From NCBI GenBank assembly GCA_046091905.1, contig JBJTCN010000048.1:1-23928 (forward strand): a stretch of 23,928 bases of DNA, written 5' to 3'. The position numbers and the translations under genes were made by a program. This DNA is from ZLKRG08 sp046091905 (lineage in GTDB: Bacteria; Actinomycetota; Actinomycetes; Nanopelagicales; Nanopelagicaceae). The notes below the pieces were generated by a model that was given only the letters and a program-made list of their open reading frames with translations, ran no database searches and was not told the origin of the DNA. Shown here piece by piece: positions 14,190 through 22,272 of this stretch. The stretch's first letter is position 1, and each line of letters begins with the position of its first letter.

Positions 14190-15686
14190 ATGTCTACGAA
14201 TATGCAGGGAGTGAAGGGACAACGCCCTCTCCGAACCCTTTTGATATTGGCCGCGGTGCTCATACTTGGCATCGGATCGGCGCTGATTACTAAGGCAACT
14301 AAGGTAAATCTTGGTTTGGATCTTCGCGGAGGAACTAGCGTTACCTTGCAGCCAAGAATCTCAGAGGGCGCTTCCGGCAAAGTAACTACCGCAGCAATCG
14401 ATCAAGCAGTTGCAATTATTCGTAACCGCGTTAACTCACTCGGTGTCGCCGAATCTGAAGTTTCCGCGCAGGGTAGTGGTACAAATCGTCAGATCGTAAT
14501 TTCAGTTCCTGGCGATACCGGTCGACGTATCGTGGAATTAGTTGGTAACACCGCAGAGCTTCGCTTCCGCCAAGTGTTAGCCGAATCCGCATCTGGTGCT
14601 GCATCAGGCGCTGGTGCATCAACTCCAGTTGCAGGTGTCAGTCCCGAAATTAATGCAGCATATGCAGCAATTGATTGCACCACTGCAGCTTCGAGACAGA
14701 ATTTAGGTGGAGATACACCGGAGCAAACAATCGTTACCTGTGCACGTAACTCCGCAACCAAGTACATCCTTGGCCCTGCAGAAGTTATCGGACGTCAAGT
14801 TTCCAAAGCCTCATCAGGTTTAGATACCCAAGCTGGAAATGTTTGGACCGTATTACTTACCTTTAATAACGAAGGCACAAAGGCTTTCGGCGCTTTAACT
14901 CAACGAGTAACTTCGTTAGCATCGCCACAGAATCAAGTTGCAATCGTGCTTGATGGAGTCGTGGTTTCTGCACCGCGCATCAATGAAGCAATTCCATCTG
15001 GAAATGCCCAAATCACAGGATCATTTACGCAACAGGAATCGACAGATTTAGCAAACGTCTTGAAATATGGCGCGTTGCCACTTGCATTCGATCGTGGTGA
15101 GGTTCAACAAGTGTCGCCAACACTTGGCGCCGAGCAATTAAAGGCAGGTCTATTAGCTGGTGGACTTGGTCTGCTACTAGTGGTGCTCTATATCTTCCTC
15201 TTCTATCGTGGATTAGGCATCGTATCTGCAGGTTCGCTACTAATAGCGGGTGCATTTACCTATGTTTCATTCTTACTATTAGGTAAGACCATCGGATTTA
15301 CCCTGACGCTTGCAGGTATCGCTGGTGCGATTGTTTCCATTGGTATTACCGCGGACTCATTTATCGTGTACTTCGAACGTATTCGCGATGAGATTCGCGA
15401 AGGGCGTTCACTTAGATCAGCAGTTGAAACCGGCTGGGTTCGCGCCCGCCGCACCATTTTGGTTGCAGACTTTGTTTCAATCATTGCGGCAGTGTTGCTC
15501 TACTTCTTCGCAGTCGGCGGTGTGCGTGGGTTTGCATTCACACTCGGACTTGTAACTTTGATCGATTTATTGGTGGTCTTCTTCTTTACCAAACCAATGA
15601 TGAGTTTGATTGGCCGTTCAAAGTTTTTTAATACTGGCAATGCGATAACAGGTGTCTCTCGCAAGAGCCTTGGATTGGAGGCGTAA
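14190..15686 (+). CDS. secD: Protein translocase subunit SecD
   Basis: This 498-residue RND-family membrane protein works with SecF to help proteins leave the SecYEG channel using proton-motive force. It has an N-terminal helix (about 14-34), then the conserved LGLDLRGGTSVTL (41-53), a large extracytoplasmic P1 domain, the NQVAIVLDGVVVSAP segment, and a cluster of five membrane helices from about residue 315 to 480. The cluster includes AIVSIGITADSFIVYFERIRDE split over helix and loop, and GWVRARRTI. Part of P1 is a low-complexity Ala/Ser/Gly stretch (around residues 131-148), probably a linker. secF follows after 3 bases. Confidence 0.95.
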   Translation: MSTNMQGVKGQRPLRTLLILAAVLILGIGSALITKATKVNLGLDLRGGTSVTLQPRISEGASGKVTTAAIDQAVAIIRNRVNSLGVAESEVSAQGSGTNRQIVISVPGDTGRRIVELVGNTAELRFRQVLAESASGAASGAGASTPVAGVSPEINAAYAAIDCTTAASRQNLGGDTPEQTIVTCARNSATKYILGPAEVIGRQVSKASSGLDTQAGNVWTVLLTFNNEGTKAFGALTQRVTSLASPQNQVAIVLDGVVVSAPRINEAIPSGNAQITGSFTQQESTDLANVLKYGALPLAFDRGEVQQVSPTLGAEQLKAGLLAGGLGLLLVVLYIFLFYRGLGIVSAGSLLIAGAFTYVSFLLLGKTIGFTLTLAGIAGAIVSIGITADSFIVYFERIRDEIREGRSLRSAVETGWVRARRTILVADFVSIIAAVLLYFFAVGGVRGFAFTLGLVTLIDLLVVFFFTKPMMSLIGRSKFFNTGNAITGVSRKSLGLEA

Positions 15687-15689
15687 TTC

Positions 15690-16745
15690 ATGTCAAAGCT
15701 AACTGGTCTTGGTGGTCGTCTCTATACTGGCGAAACTTCAATTGACATTATTGGTAAGAAGAAGCGTTGGTATGCCTTCTCTGGATTGTTAATTGTGCTC
15801 TCGTTTGCCGCACTAACTCTGCAAGGTTTACACCTTGGTATTGAATTTAAAGGTGGCGCTTCATATACCGTTACTAAGAGTGGCGCAGATTTAAATCCGG
15901 CGCTTGAGGCAATCACCAAGGCTGGAATCCCTGGTGAACCAATTGTGCAATCAGTTGGAAACGACAAAGTACGTATCCAAACTGGCTCATTAACTAATGC
16001 ACAGTCAACTGCGCTACAAGATGCGCTTTCTGCAAACTATGGTGTAGCAATCGATTCCATTGATACGCAGATCATTGGACCTTCGTGGGGTAAGGAAATT
16101 ACCCGCAAAGCTTTATACGGACTTATTGGATTTATCGTGGTGGTCTTGCTCTATTTAGCAATGGCATTCGAACCAAAGATGGCGATCGCGGCAATCATTG
16201 CAGTTATCCATGACGTATTTATTACAGTTGGAATTTATGCACTTGTTGGTTTCGATGTCACACCAGCAACCGTGATTGGCTTTCTAACTATCTTGGGTTA
16301 TTCGCTCTATGACACAGTGGTAGTCTTCGACAAGATTCGTGAAAATACGCGTTCAATTACCGCAACCGGAAAGAGCACCTTCTCGGATGCAGCTAATTTA
16401 GGTGTCAACCAGACTTTGGTTCGTTCTATGAACACCTCTTTGATTGCGCTACTTCCAGTTGGTTCTATTCTCTTCGTCGGTGCTGGGCTACTTGGCGCAG
16501 GCACCTTGAAGGATCTTTCATTGGCGCTATTTATTGGCCTAGCAACTGGTACCTACTCTTCAATCTTCATCGCACCTCCAATCTTGGCAACGCTTCGCGA
16601 ACGCGAACCTGCGATGCAAGCTTTGGCCAAGCGAGTTGCATCTAGAAGTGGAGCTCCAGTTTCTGAGAGCGTTGCAACCACAACTAATTCAACAGTTGCG
16701 CGCGGACCACGTAATCAACCAAAACGTAAAAACCGCCGTAAGTAA
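15690..16745 (+). CDS. secF: Protein translocase subunit SecF
   Basis: This 351-residue partner of SecD has six membrane helices. Landmarks are KKKRWYAFSGLLIV (first helix), LGIEFKGGASY (the SecF equivalent of the SecD D1 motif), GPSWGKEI, and GYSLYDTVVVFDKIREN followed later by SMNTSLIALLPVG. The C-terminus is a basic Thr/Asn/Arg/Lys tail (GPRNQPKRKNRRK) that is likely cytoplasmic. A good ribosome site, GGAGG, lies inside the secD 3' end about 8 bases before ATG 15690, so translation is from the secDF message. No apt gene separates it from relA. Confidence 0.95.
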   Translation: MSKLTGLGGRLYTGETSIDIIGKKKRWYAFSGLLIVLSFAALTLQGLHLGIEFKGGASYTVTKSGADLNPALEAITKAGIPGEPIVQSVGNDKVRIQTGSLTNAQSTALQDALSANYGVAIDSIDTQIIGPSWGKEITRKALYGLIGFIVVVLLYLAMAFEPKMAIAAIIAVIHDVFITVGIYALVGFDVTPATVIGFLTILGYSLYDTVVVFDKIRENTRSITATGKSTFSDAANLGVNQTLVRSMNTSLIALLPVGSILFVGAGLLGAGTLKDLSLALFIGLATGTYSSIFIAPPILATLREREPAMQALAKRVASRSGAPVSESVATTTNSTVARGPRNQPKRKNRRK

Positions 16746-16751
16746 TTTAAT

Positions 16752-16757
16752 TAAGAT
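16752..16757 (+). promoter_or_regulatory. -10 box, leaderless relA
   Basis: TAAGAT is followed by 8 bases (GTAAGCAG) and the relA ATG. No Shine-Dalgarno site is visible in the 20-base gap after secF. Confidence 0.5.
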
Positions 16758-16765
16758 GTAAGCAG

Positions 16766-18931
16766 ATGTCGGGCCTCGCTGACTTAATCAACCCAGTCAT
16801 AGCAGAAGTCCGTCTTCATCATCCATCGGTAAAAGGTGAAGAGCTAAAGCGCGCTTTTGAAACCGCAACCAAAGCCCACGAAGGACAACTCCGTAAATCC
16901 GGCGAAGCCTACATAACCCACCCAGTTGCAGTTGCAAAGATTCTGGCCGAACTTGGTTTGGATCGCGCCACCATAATCGCGGCGCTACTGCACGATACCG
17001 TTGAGGATACGCCTTATAACTTAACGCAACTTCGTAGCGATTTTGGTGATGAGGTTGCAAACTTAGTCGATGGTGTAACCAAGTTAGATAAATTGGCATA
17101 CGGCGAGAATGCAGAGGCGGAAACGGTTCGCAAAATGGTAATTGCGATGTCCCGAGATATTCGAGTGCTAGTCGTCAAATTAGCGGATCGATTACATAAT
17201 GCTCGCACTTGGGAATTTGTGGCTCCTGAATCCGCGCAGCGCAAAGCGCGCGAAACGATTGATATCTACGCACCGCTTGCACATCGATTAGGTATGAACG
17301 CAGTTAAGTGGGAGTTAGAAGATCTCTCCTTCAAAGTTTTAGAGCCAAAGAAATTTGAAGAGATCGCCAGGTTAGTAGCCGATCGAAATCCAATGCGTGA
17401 AAAGATGTCGGAAGAGGTTATTGCCACTTTAAATGAAGATCTAAGGCGAGATGGCATCGATGCGCTGGTAACCGGAAGACAGAAGCATTACTTCAGTATT
17501 TATCAGAAGATGGTGGTACGAGGTCGTGAATTTAATGAAATTTATGATCTTGTCGGCGTTCGGGTTCTAGTTGAGAATGTTCGCGATTGTTATGCCGTGC
17601 TGGGTTCAATTCATGCTAGATGGAGTCCAGTTCCGGGTCGATTTAAAGATTACATCGCAATGCCAAAGTTCAATCTTTACCAATCGTTACACACCACAGT
17701 AATTGGCCCAAATGGAAAAGCTTTAGAGATCCAAATCCGTACTCATGAAATGCATGCGCGCGCAGAATTCGGTATTGCAGCACATTGGAAATATAAGCGT
17801 AGCGATAAGAGCGCAGAGACACCAGAGATGCTATGGCTGCAACAACTACATGCTTGGCAGCAGGAAACTCAAGATCCTTCAGAATTCTTAGATGCACTTC
17901 GTTTTGATTTAGGTAGTCCAGAAGTTTATGTATTTACACCTAAAGGTAAAGTGGTCGCACTTCCTGGCGGATCAACGCCAGTAGATTTTGCTTACACCGT
18001 GCACACCGAAATCGGTAATAAAACTGTTGGAGCTAAAGTTAATGGACGGTTGGTTCCTCTGGAAACTAAATTGAATAACGGTGATGTTATTGAAGTAGTA
18101 ACCAATAAAAGTCCGCAAGCAGGTCCAAGTAGAGATTGGCTTAATTTTGTCGCTAGCCCACGTGCTCGCAATAAAATAAAAGCTTGGTTTACGCGCGAAC
18201 GACGCGAAGAAGCGATTGAAGCTGGGCGTGAATCTATTGCCCGTCAAATGCGCAAAGTTGGATTACCACTTCAGAAAATTTTTGCAGGTCAATCTCTACT
18301 AGAACTTTCTCATGATCTTAGATATCCAGATATTGATTCACTTTACGCAGCAGTTGGAGATGGTCATATTTCTGCAGCCGCGGTAATCGATAAGTTACAG
18401 ATTCTGCTTGGGGTAGAGGATTCGCATCCAGAACCAACTATGGAGATGCCTTCAAATGAATCTATTGCACGCCGAACCTCTAACGCAGTAGAAGTAGCAG
18501 GAATAGAAGATGTAGTGGTAAAGCTAGCTCGTTGCTGCACTCCAGTACCAGGCGATGCAATTATGGGCTTTGTAACTCGCGGCAATGGCGTCAGTGTTCA
18601 CCGTACCGATTGTGTTAACGCGGAAGATTTGCAGCGTCATCAAGGCGACCGAGTCGTCCACGTTAAATGGTTACAAGGCGCTTCCTCAATCTTCTTAGTG
18701 AAAATTCAAGTTGAAGCGCTAGATCGAGCGCGCTTACTCTCAGATGTAACCAGGGCACTTTCAGACGCACAGGTAAATATTTTGAATGCAGAGGTCAGCA
18801 CCTCAAAAGATCGCATCGCAGTATCTAGATTTACCTTTGAAATGGCTGATGCCACACATTTAGATTCAGTGTTAGCTGCGGTGCGCCATGTTGAAGGTGT
18901 TTACGATGTTTACCGAATCACCAACAATTAA
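16766..18931 (+). CDS. relA: Bifunctional (p)ppGpp synthetase/hydrolase (RSH)
   Basis: This 721-residue long-form RelA/SpoT homologue makes and destroys the starvation alarmone (p)ppGpp. Domains in order: HD hydrolase (about 30-180) with intact THPVAVAKIL and LLHDTVEDT (His76-Asp77, Glu80-Asp81); synthetase (about 230-345) with GRFKDYIAMPK (the RxKD form typical of bifunctional enzymes), NLYQSLHTTV and EIQIRT; TGS (about 386-447); a conserved Cys region with ARCCTPVPGD (588-597) and HRTDC; and a C-terminal ACT domain (about 640-715). All key residues for both activities appear present. It is normally the only long RSH in actinobacteria. It ends 6 bases from the convergent DUF349 gene. Confidence 0.97.
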   Translation: MSGLADLINPVIAEVRLHHPSVKGEELKRAFETATKAHEGQLRKSGEAYITHPVAVAKILAELGLDRATIIAALLHDTVEDTPYNLTQLRSDFGDEVANLVDGVTKLDKLAYGENAEAETVRKMVIAMSRDIRVLVVKLADRLHNARTWEFVAPESAQRKARETIDIYAPLAHRLGMNAVKWELEDLSFKVLEPKKFEEIARLVADRNPMREKMSEEVIATLNEDLRRDGIDALVTGRQKHYFSIYQKMVVRGREFNEIYDLVGVRVLVENVRDCYAVLGSIHARWSPVPGRFKDYIAMPKFNLYQSLHTTVIGPNGKALEIQIRTHEMHARAEFGIAAHWKYKRSDKSAETPEMLWLQQLHAWQQETQDPSEFLDALRFDLGSPEVYVFTPKGKVVALPGGSTPVDFAYTVHTEIGNKTVGAKVNGRLVPLETKLNNGDVIEVVTNKSPQAGPSRDWLNFVASPRARNKIKAWFTRERREEAIEAGRESIARQMRKVGLPLQKIFAGQSLLELSHDLRYPDIDSLYAAVGDGHISAAAVIDKLQILLGVEDSHPEPTMEMPSNESIARRTSNAVEVAGIEDVVVKLARCCTPVPGDAIMGFVTRGNGVSVHRTDCVNAEDLQRHQGDRVVHVKWLQGASSIFLVKIQVEALDRARLLSDVTRALSDAQVNILNAEVSTSKDRIAVSRFTFEMADATHLDSVLAAVRHVEGVYDVYRITNN

Positions 18932-18937
18932 ATTGAG

Positions 18938-20248
18938 TTAATTAAACTCGGATAAACCTTTTTGCGCTTCGCTTAACCAAGAGCGACGAGCTTCCGCTGC
19001 CGTCTTTGCCTCTTCGGCCTTCTTAGTATTTCCAGCTGCCGCTGCTTTAGTCGCAGCCTCTTCGTAAGCAGTAATCGCTTTAGTCAATTGTTCGACTACA
19101 TCATTAGCACGGGCCTTGGCCGCAGGATCGCTACGGCGCCACTTCTCAGCTTCGGCTTGCTTGATGGCATCAGAGACTTTGTCTATGCGAGCATCTAGCG
19201 CGGCACGTTTGGTGCGATCGGTAAGTCCAATCTTGCTCCACTCAGCCATTAATTCGCGGAATTCCTTACGTGCTTTGTCCAAATCAGTAATTGGCAAGAT
19301 CGATTCGATCTTAGGTAGCAGTGCTTCACGCTTAGCCAAGTTTTCAACCATGGTGCCTTCGCGCTCCTCTAAATCGGCATTCTTAGCGGCAAAGAAAGTA
19401 TCTTGTGCAGTTTTAAAGCGAGTCCAAAGTTTTGCATCATCAGATGCTCTACCGCGACCAGCTGCTTTCCACTTAACCATGAGCGCTTTATATGCACGTG
19501 CGGTAGCGACCCAATCAGTTGAAGTTCCAAGAGATTCCGCTTTCTCAACCAATTCCTTCTTGGTAGCGGCAACGCTCTTTTGAGCCGCATCTAGTGAGGC
19601 AAAGTGAGTACGGCGACGCTTATCAAATTTATTACGAGCAGAGGAGAAGCGCTTCCAAAGTTCGGTATCATTCTTTTTATCTAAACGAGGTGCAGCCTTC
19701 CATTGATCTAGCAACTCTTTTAAGCGCTCTCCGGTAGCCTTCCAATTTTCAGATTCAGTCAAAGATTCTGCTTCGTTAACAATATTCTCTTTTTGAATCA
19801 AAGTATCAGCGCGACGAGCTTCGCGTTCTGCCTTCTCTAGAGCTTTCTTCGCTTCATAATTTGCGCGATTAGCTTCAATGATTTCAGGTAATTGATTCAA
19901 AGAGGCATGTAACGCCTCAAGATCGCCAACCACATTGCTATCGATAATCTGTTGACGCAATTTGTTTACCGCTTCATGTGCATCAGTTGGCACCATTGCA
20001 CCGCTACGAATACGTGCACCAAGAATGGCAACTTCAGATGCGAGCGCTTCAAATTTACGGACAAAGTACTGTAAGGCTTCATCTGCGCTCTTGCCGGGAT
20101 AGGAACCAACTGCCTTATCACCGTAAGGAGTTCGAATAAAGACCGTGCCATCTTCTGCTACAAATCCAAACTTTGCCGGATCTCCAATCAGCGCAGTGGC
20201 AGCTGATGGATTGATGTGTGATGCTACTTGTGATGGATTCTCGGACAT
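18938..20248 (-). CDS. DUF349 repeat protein
   Basis: This 436-residue, highly charged, mostly helical protein contains about three DUF349 repeats. Repeats show the pattern W-K-A followed by LWKRFSSARNKFDKRR or LWTRFKTAQDTFFAAK; a third, more divergent copy holds EFRELMAEWSKIG. A short N-terminal part (about residues 20-60, FGFVAEDGTVFIRTPYGDKAVG) looks like a small beta-rich domain, and the C-terminus is Ala/Lys/Glu-rich coiled coil. The function is not established. The gene is often beside relA in actinobacteria. Unlike most unit heads here it has a clear ribosome site (AAGGGAG, 20255-20261, six bases before ATG), so it seems to be read from a leadered message. Confidence 0.85.
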   Translation of the reverse strand: MSENPSQVASHINPSAATALIGDPAKFGFVAEDGTVFIRTPYGDKAVGSYPGKSADEALQYFVRKFEALASEVAILGARIRSGAMVPTDAHEAVNKLRQQIIDSNVVGDLEALHASLNQLPEIIEANRANYEAKKALEKAEREARRADTLIQKENIVNEAESLTESENWKATGERLKELLDQWKAAPRLDKKNDTELWKRFSSARNKFDKRRRTHFASLDAAQKSVAATKKELVEKAESLGTSTDWVATARAYKALMVKWKAAGRGRASDDAKLWTRFKTAQDTFFAAKNADLEEREGTMVENLAKREALLPKIESILPITDLDKARKEFRELMAEWSKIGLTDRTKRAALDARIDKVSDAIKQAEAEKWRRSDPAAKARANDVVEQLTKAITAYEEAATKAAAAGNTKKAEEAKTAAEARRSWLSEAQKGLSEFN

Positions 20249-20352
20249 ATGTAACTCCCTTACGGATGCACTAAGGAAGTTTTAACTTCCGTCGTTATAA
20301 GTCACCCGGTTAAAGGTGACGGCGGTTAGGTGCGAAAGGCTACCCTCCACCC
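20249..20352. promoter_or_regulatory. Divergent control region, DUF349 gene and MBL unit
   Basis: This 104-base gap is the longest promoter region here outside the tRNA block. It holds TATAAC on the minus strand (20294-20299), a possible -10 box for the DUF349 gene, and a 16-base palindrome GGAAGTTTTAACTTCC (20275-20290) near the implied start. An inverted repeat GTCACC/GGTGAC (20301-20306, 20315-20320) and near-direct repeats GGTTAAAGGTG (20308-20318) and GGTTAGGTG (20324-20332) follow. These could be operator sites; no binding factor can be named. Confidence 0.4.
20341..20346 (+). promoter_or_regulatory. -10 box, leaderless MBL hydrolase gene
   Basis: TACCCT is followed by 6 bases (CCACCC) and ATG 20353, with no Shine-Dalgarno site. 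The hexamer is GC-richer than the others, so this is a weaker call. Confidence 0.45.
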
Positions 20353-21015
20353 ATGCTCGTTACCAACTTTCAGGCTCAGGCCTTCGCTACCAACTGCTGG
20401 ATATTAAGCGTGGGGCGTGGGCAGGAGTGCATTGTGGTGGATCCTGGAATGCCCAATGTCTCCGAACAGCTTGCGGAGAGATTAACTGAATTTAATCTCA
20501 AGCCAGTGGCGACTCTGATTACTCATGGACATTTAGACCATACCTTTTCAGTACAACCAATCTGTGATGGTTATGGAATTCCGGCCATGATTCATAGTGA
20601 TGATCGAGAACTATTGTTGCATCCAGAACGCGCACATGGCGCAGAATTTATTGCGCAACTATCTGGGACTAAATGGATAGAACCTAGAGAAGTTTTGGAA
20701 CTAAAAGATAATGAAATTCTTGATTTAGTTGGTTTGCAAATTAAGGCAATACATGCACCTGGTCATACCAAAGGCTCCGTGATGTTTGAAGTCAATGGTG
20801 AAGTGCTGATCTCAGGTGATGTGCTCTTTGCGGGTTCAATTGGCCGCACAGATTTGCCTGGCGGATCATGGCCGGCAATGGAGAGATCATTGCGTGAAAA
20901 AGTCTTGCCGCTGCCAGATGTGATGCAAGTTCTGCCTGGACACGGTCCAGAAACCTCAATTGGGCGCGAGAGAAAATACAATCAGTTCCTACAAGAACTC
21001 ACCAGGAAGGCGTGA
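20353..21015 (+). CDS. MBL-fold hydrolase, glyoxalase II-like
   Basis: This 220-residue metallo-beta-lactamase-fold enzyme has the dinuclear metal motif THGHLDH (His58, His60, Asp62, His63). It is followed by APGHTKGSVMF, SGDVLFAGSIGRTDLPGG and the closing LPGHGPETSIGRE. These match the glyoxalase II-like hydrolases found beside hisS in actinobacteria (Rv2581c in M. tuberculosis). Thioester hydrolysis is the family activity, but the substrate here is unknown. It heads the MBL-hisS-aspS unit, and its 3' end carries the hisS ribosome site. Confidence 0.88.
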   Translation: MLVTNFQAQAFATNCWILSVGRGQECIVVDPGMPNVSEQLAERLTEFNLKPVATLITHGHLDHTFSVQPICDGYGIPAMIHSDDRELLLHPERAHGAEFIAQLSGTKWIEPREVLELKDNEILDLVGLQIKAIHAPGHTKGSVMFEVNGEVLISGDVLFAGSIGRTDLPGGSWPAMERSLREKVLPLPDVMQVLPGHGPETSIGRERKYNQFLQELTRKA

Positions 21016-21016
21016 A

Positions 21017-22252
21017 ATGAATTTCCAAGCACCAAAAGGTGTAAGTGAATACATTCCGCCGCGCTCTGCCATCTTTGAATTTGTGCGCGATCAACTCTGC
21101 GCTCCCGCTAAAAGCGCTGGTTACGAATACATGGAGCTACCGGTCTTTGAAGATACCGCACTTTTTGCACGTGGCGTTGGTGAGTCCACGGATATTGTCA
21201 CTAAAGAGATGTACACCTTTGAAGATCGCGGTGGTCGATCAATTACGCTCCGGCCTGAAGGAACCGCAGGCGTAATGCGAGCAGTGATCGAACATGGTTT
21301 GGATCGCGGACAACTACCAGTAAAGGTTTTATATTCAGGTGCATACTTCCGAGCCGAACGCCCTCAAAAAGGTCGTTATCGCCAGTTCTATCAAGTTGGA
21401 ATTGAAGCGATCGGCTTAGAAGATCCACTCATTGACGCTGAGGTGATCTGGCTAGCCGATCAAGCTTTTAAGAATATTGGTCTTAAAAATTATCGTTTAG
21501 AAATCACATCTTTAGGTGATGCAGAATCTAGGGCCGCCCATCGCAAAGAGTTACTTAAATTTTATGAAACTCTAAAACTAGATGAAGCAACTGCAACCCG
21601 AGCAAAATTAAATCAACACCCCTTATTAGAAGATAAACGGCAAGAGATGGTTTCGGCGATGCAGAAAGCTCCGGTCCTGCTTGATTATTTAAGTGAGAAA
21701 TCAAAGGATCATTTTGCAAAGGTACGTGAATATCTTGTTGAACTCGGCGTCAAGTATGAAATTAATTCTAGATTGGTGCGCGGCTTCGATTATTACACCG
21801 GCACCACCTTCGAATTTATTCATACTGGTCTTGGCGCACAATCTGCCATCGGCGGCGGAGGACGTTACGACAAATTAATGAGCGAGCTTGGTGGCCAAGA
21901 TTTATCTGGTATCGGTTGGGGACTTGGTGTAGATCGCACCATTCTTGCCGCCGAAGAAGAGGGCGTAATTCCACCGGATTTAGGAAACCCAGATCTATTT
22001 ATCATCCCACTTGGCACACAGAGTGCGGCGCTGAAAATCGCAACTGATTTGAGAATGCAAGGCAAGGTAGTAGAGATTGCATTCGGAGATCGCGCGCTGA
22101 AAGGGGCAATGAAAGCAGCTGATAAATCTGGTGCAAAATATCTGGTGGTGCTCGGTGAATCCGAGGTCACATCGGGGGATGTGGAGCTAAAAACTATGTC
22201 ATCCGGAGATACAAAGAGAGTTAGAATTAGCGAACTCTTAAAGAATCTGTAA
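21017..22252 (+). CDS. hisS: Histidyl-tRNA synthetase
   Basis: This 411-residue class II synthetase charges tRNA-His. It begins FQAPKGVSEYIPP, in place of the usual F-x-A-P-[KR]-G start. Motif 2 is YSGAYFRAERPQKGRYRQF, the histidine-specific motifs are LVRGFDYYTGTTFEF and IGGGGRYDKLM, and motif 3 is GWGLGVDRTIL. An anticodon-binding domain covers about the last 90 residues. ATG 21017 is preferred over upstream frames because AGGAAGG lies just ahead of it and the conserved N-terminus starts there. It lies one base after the MBL gene stop. Confidence 0.97.
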   Translation: MNFQAPKGVSEYIPPRSAIFEFVRDQLCAPAKSAGYEYMELPVFEDTALFARGVGESTDIVTKEMYTFEDRGGRSITLRPEGTAGVMRAVIEHGLDRGQLPVKVLYSGAYFRAERPQKGRYRQFYQVGIEAIGLEDPLIDAEVIWLADQAFKNIGLKNYRLEITSLGDAESRAAHRKELLKFYETLKLDEATATRAKLNQHPLLEDKRQEMVSAMQKAPVLLDYLSEKSKDHFAKVREYLVELGVKYEINSRLVRGFDYYTGTTFEFIHTGLGAQSAIGGGGRYDKLMSELGGQDLSGIGWGLGVDRTILAAEEEGVIPPDLGNPDLFIIPLGTQSAALKIATDLRMQGKVVEIAFGDRALKGAMKAADKSGAKYLVVLGESEVTSGDVELKTMSSGDTKRVRISELLKNL

Positions 22253-22272
22253 ACGAAAACTTAAGGATACAA

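Noticed and set aside
14580..14635. Ala/Ser/Gly-rich run in SecD as a possible repeat expansion
   Set aside because: It is an ordinary flexible linker in the variable P1 domain with no exact nucleotide repeat.
18935..18949. GAGTT/AACTC hairpin between relA and the DUF349 gene as bidirectional terminator
   Set aside because: It has only five weak base pairs, overlaps the last codons of the DUF349 gene and has no adjacent T run.
19116..19583. Plus-strand 155-residue frame opposite the DUF349 gene
   Set aside because: It is a Ser/Ala-rich antisense shadow of a well-supported coding region with no ribosome site or family features.
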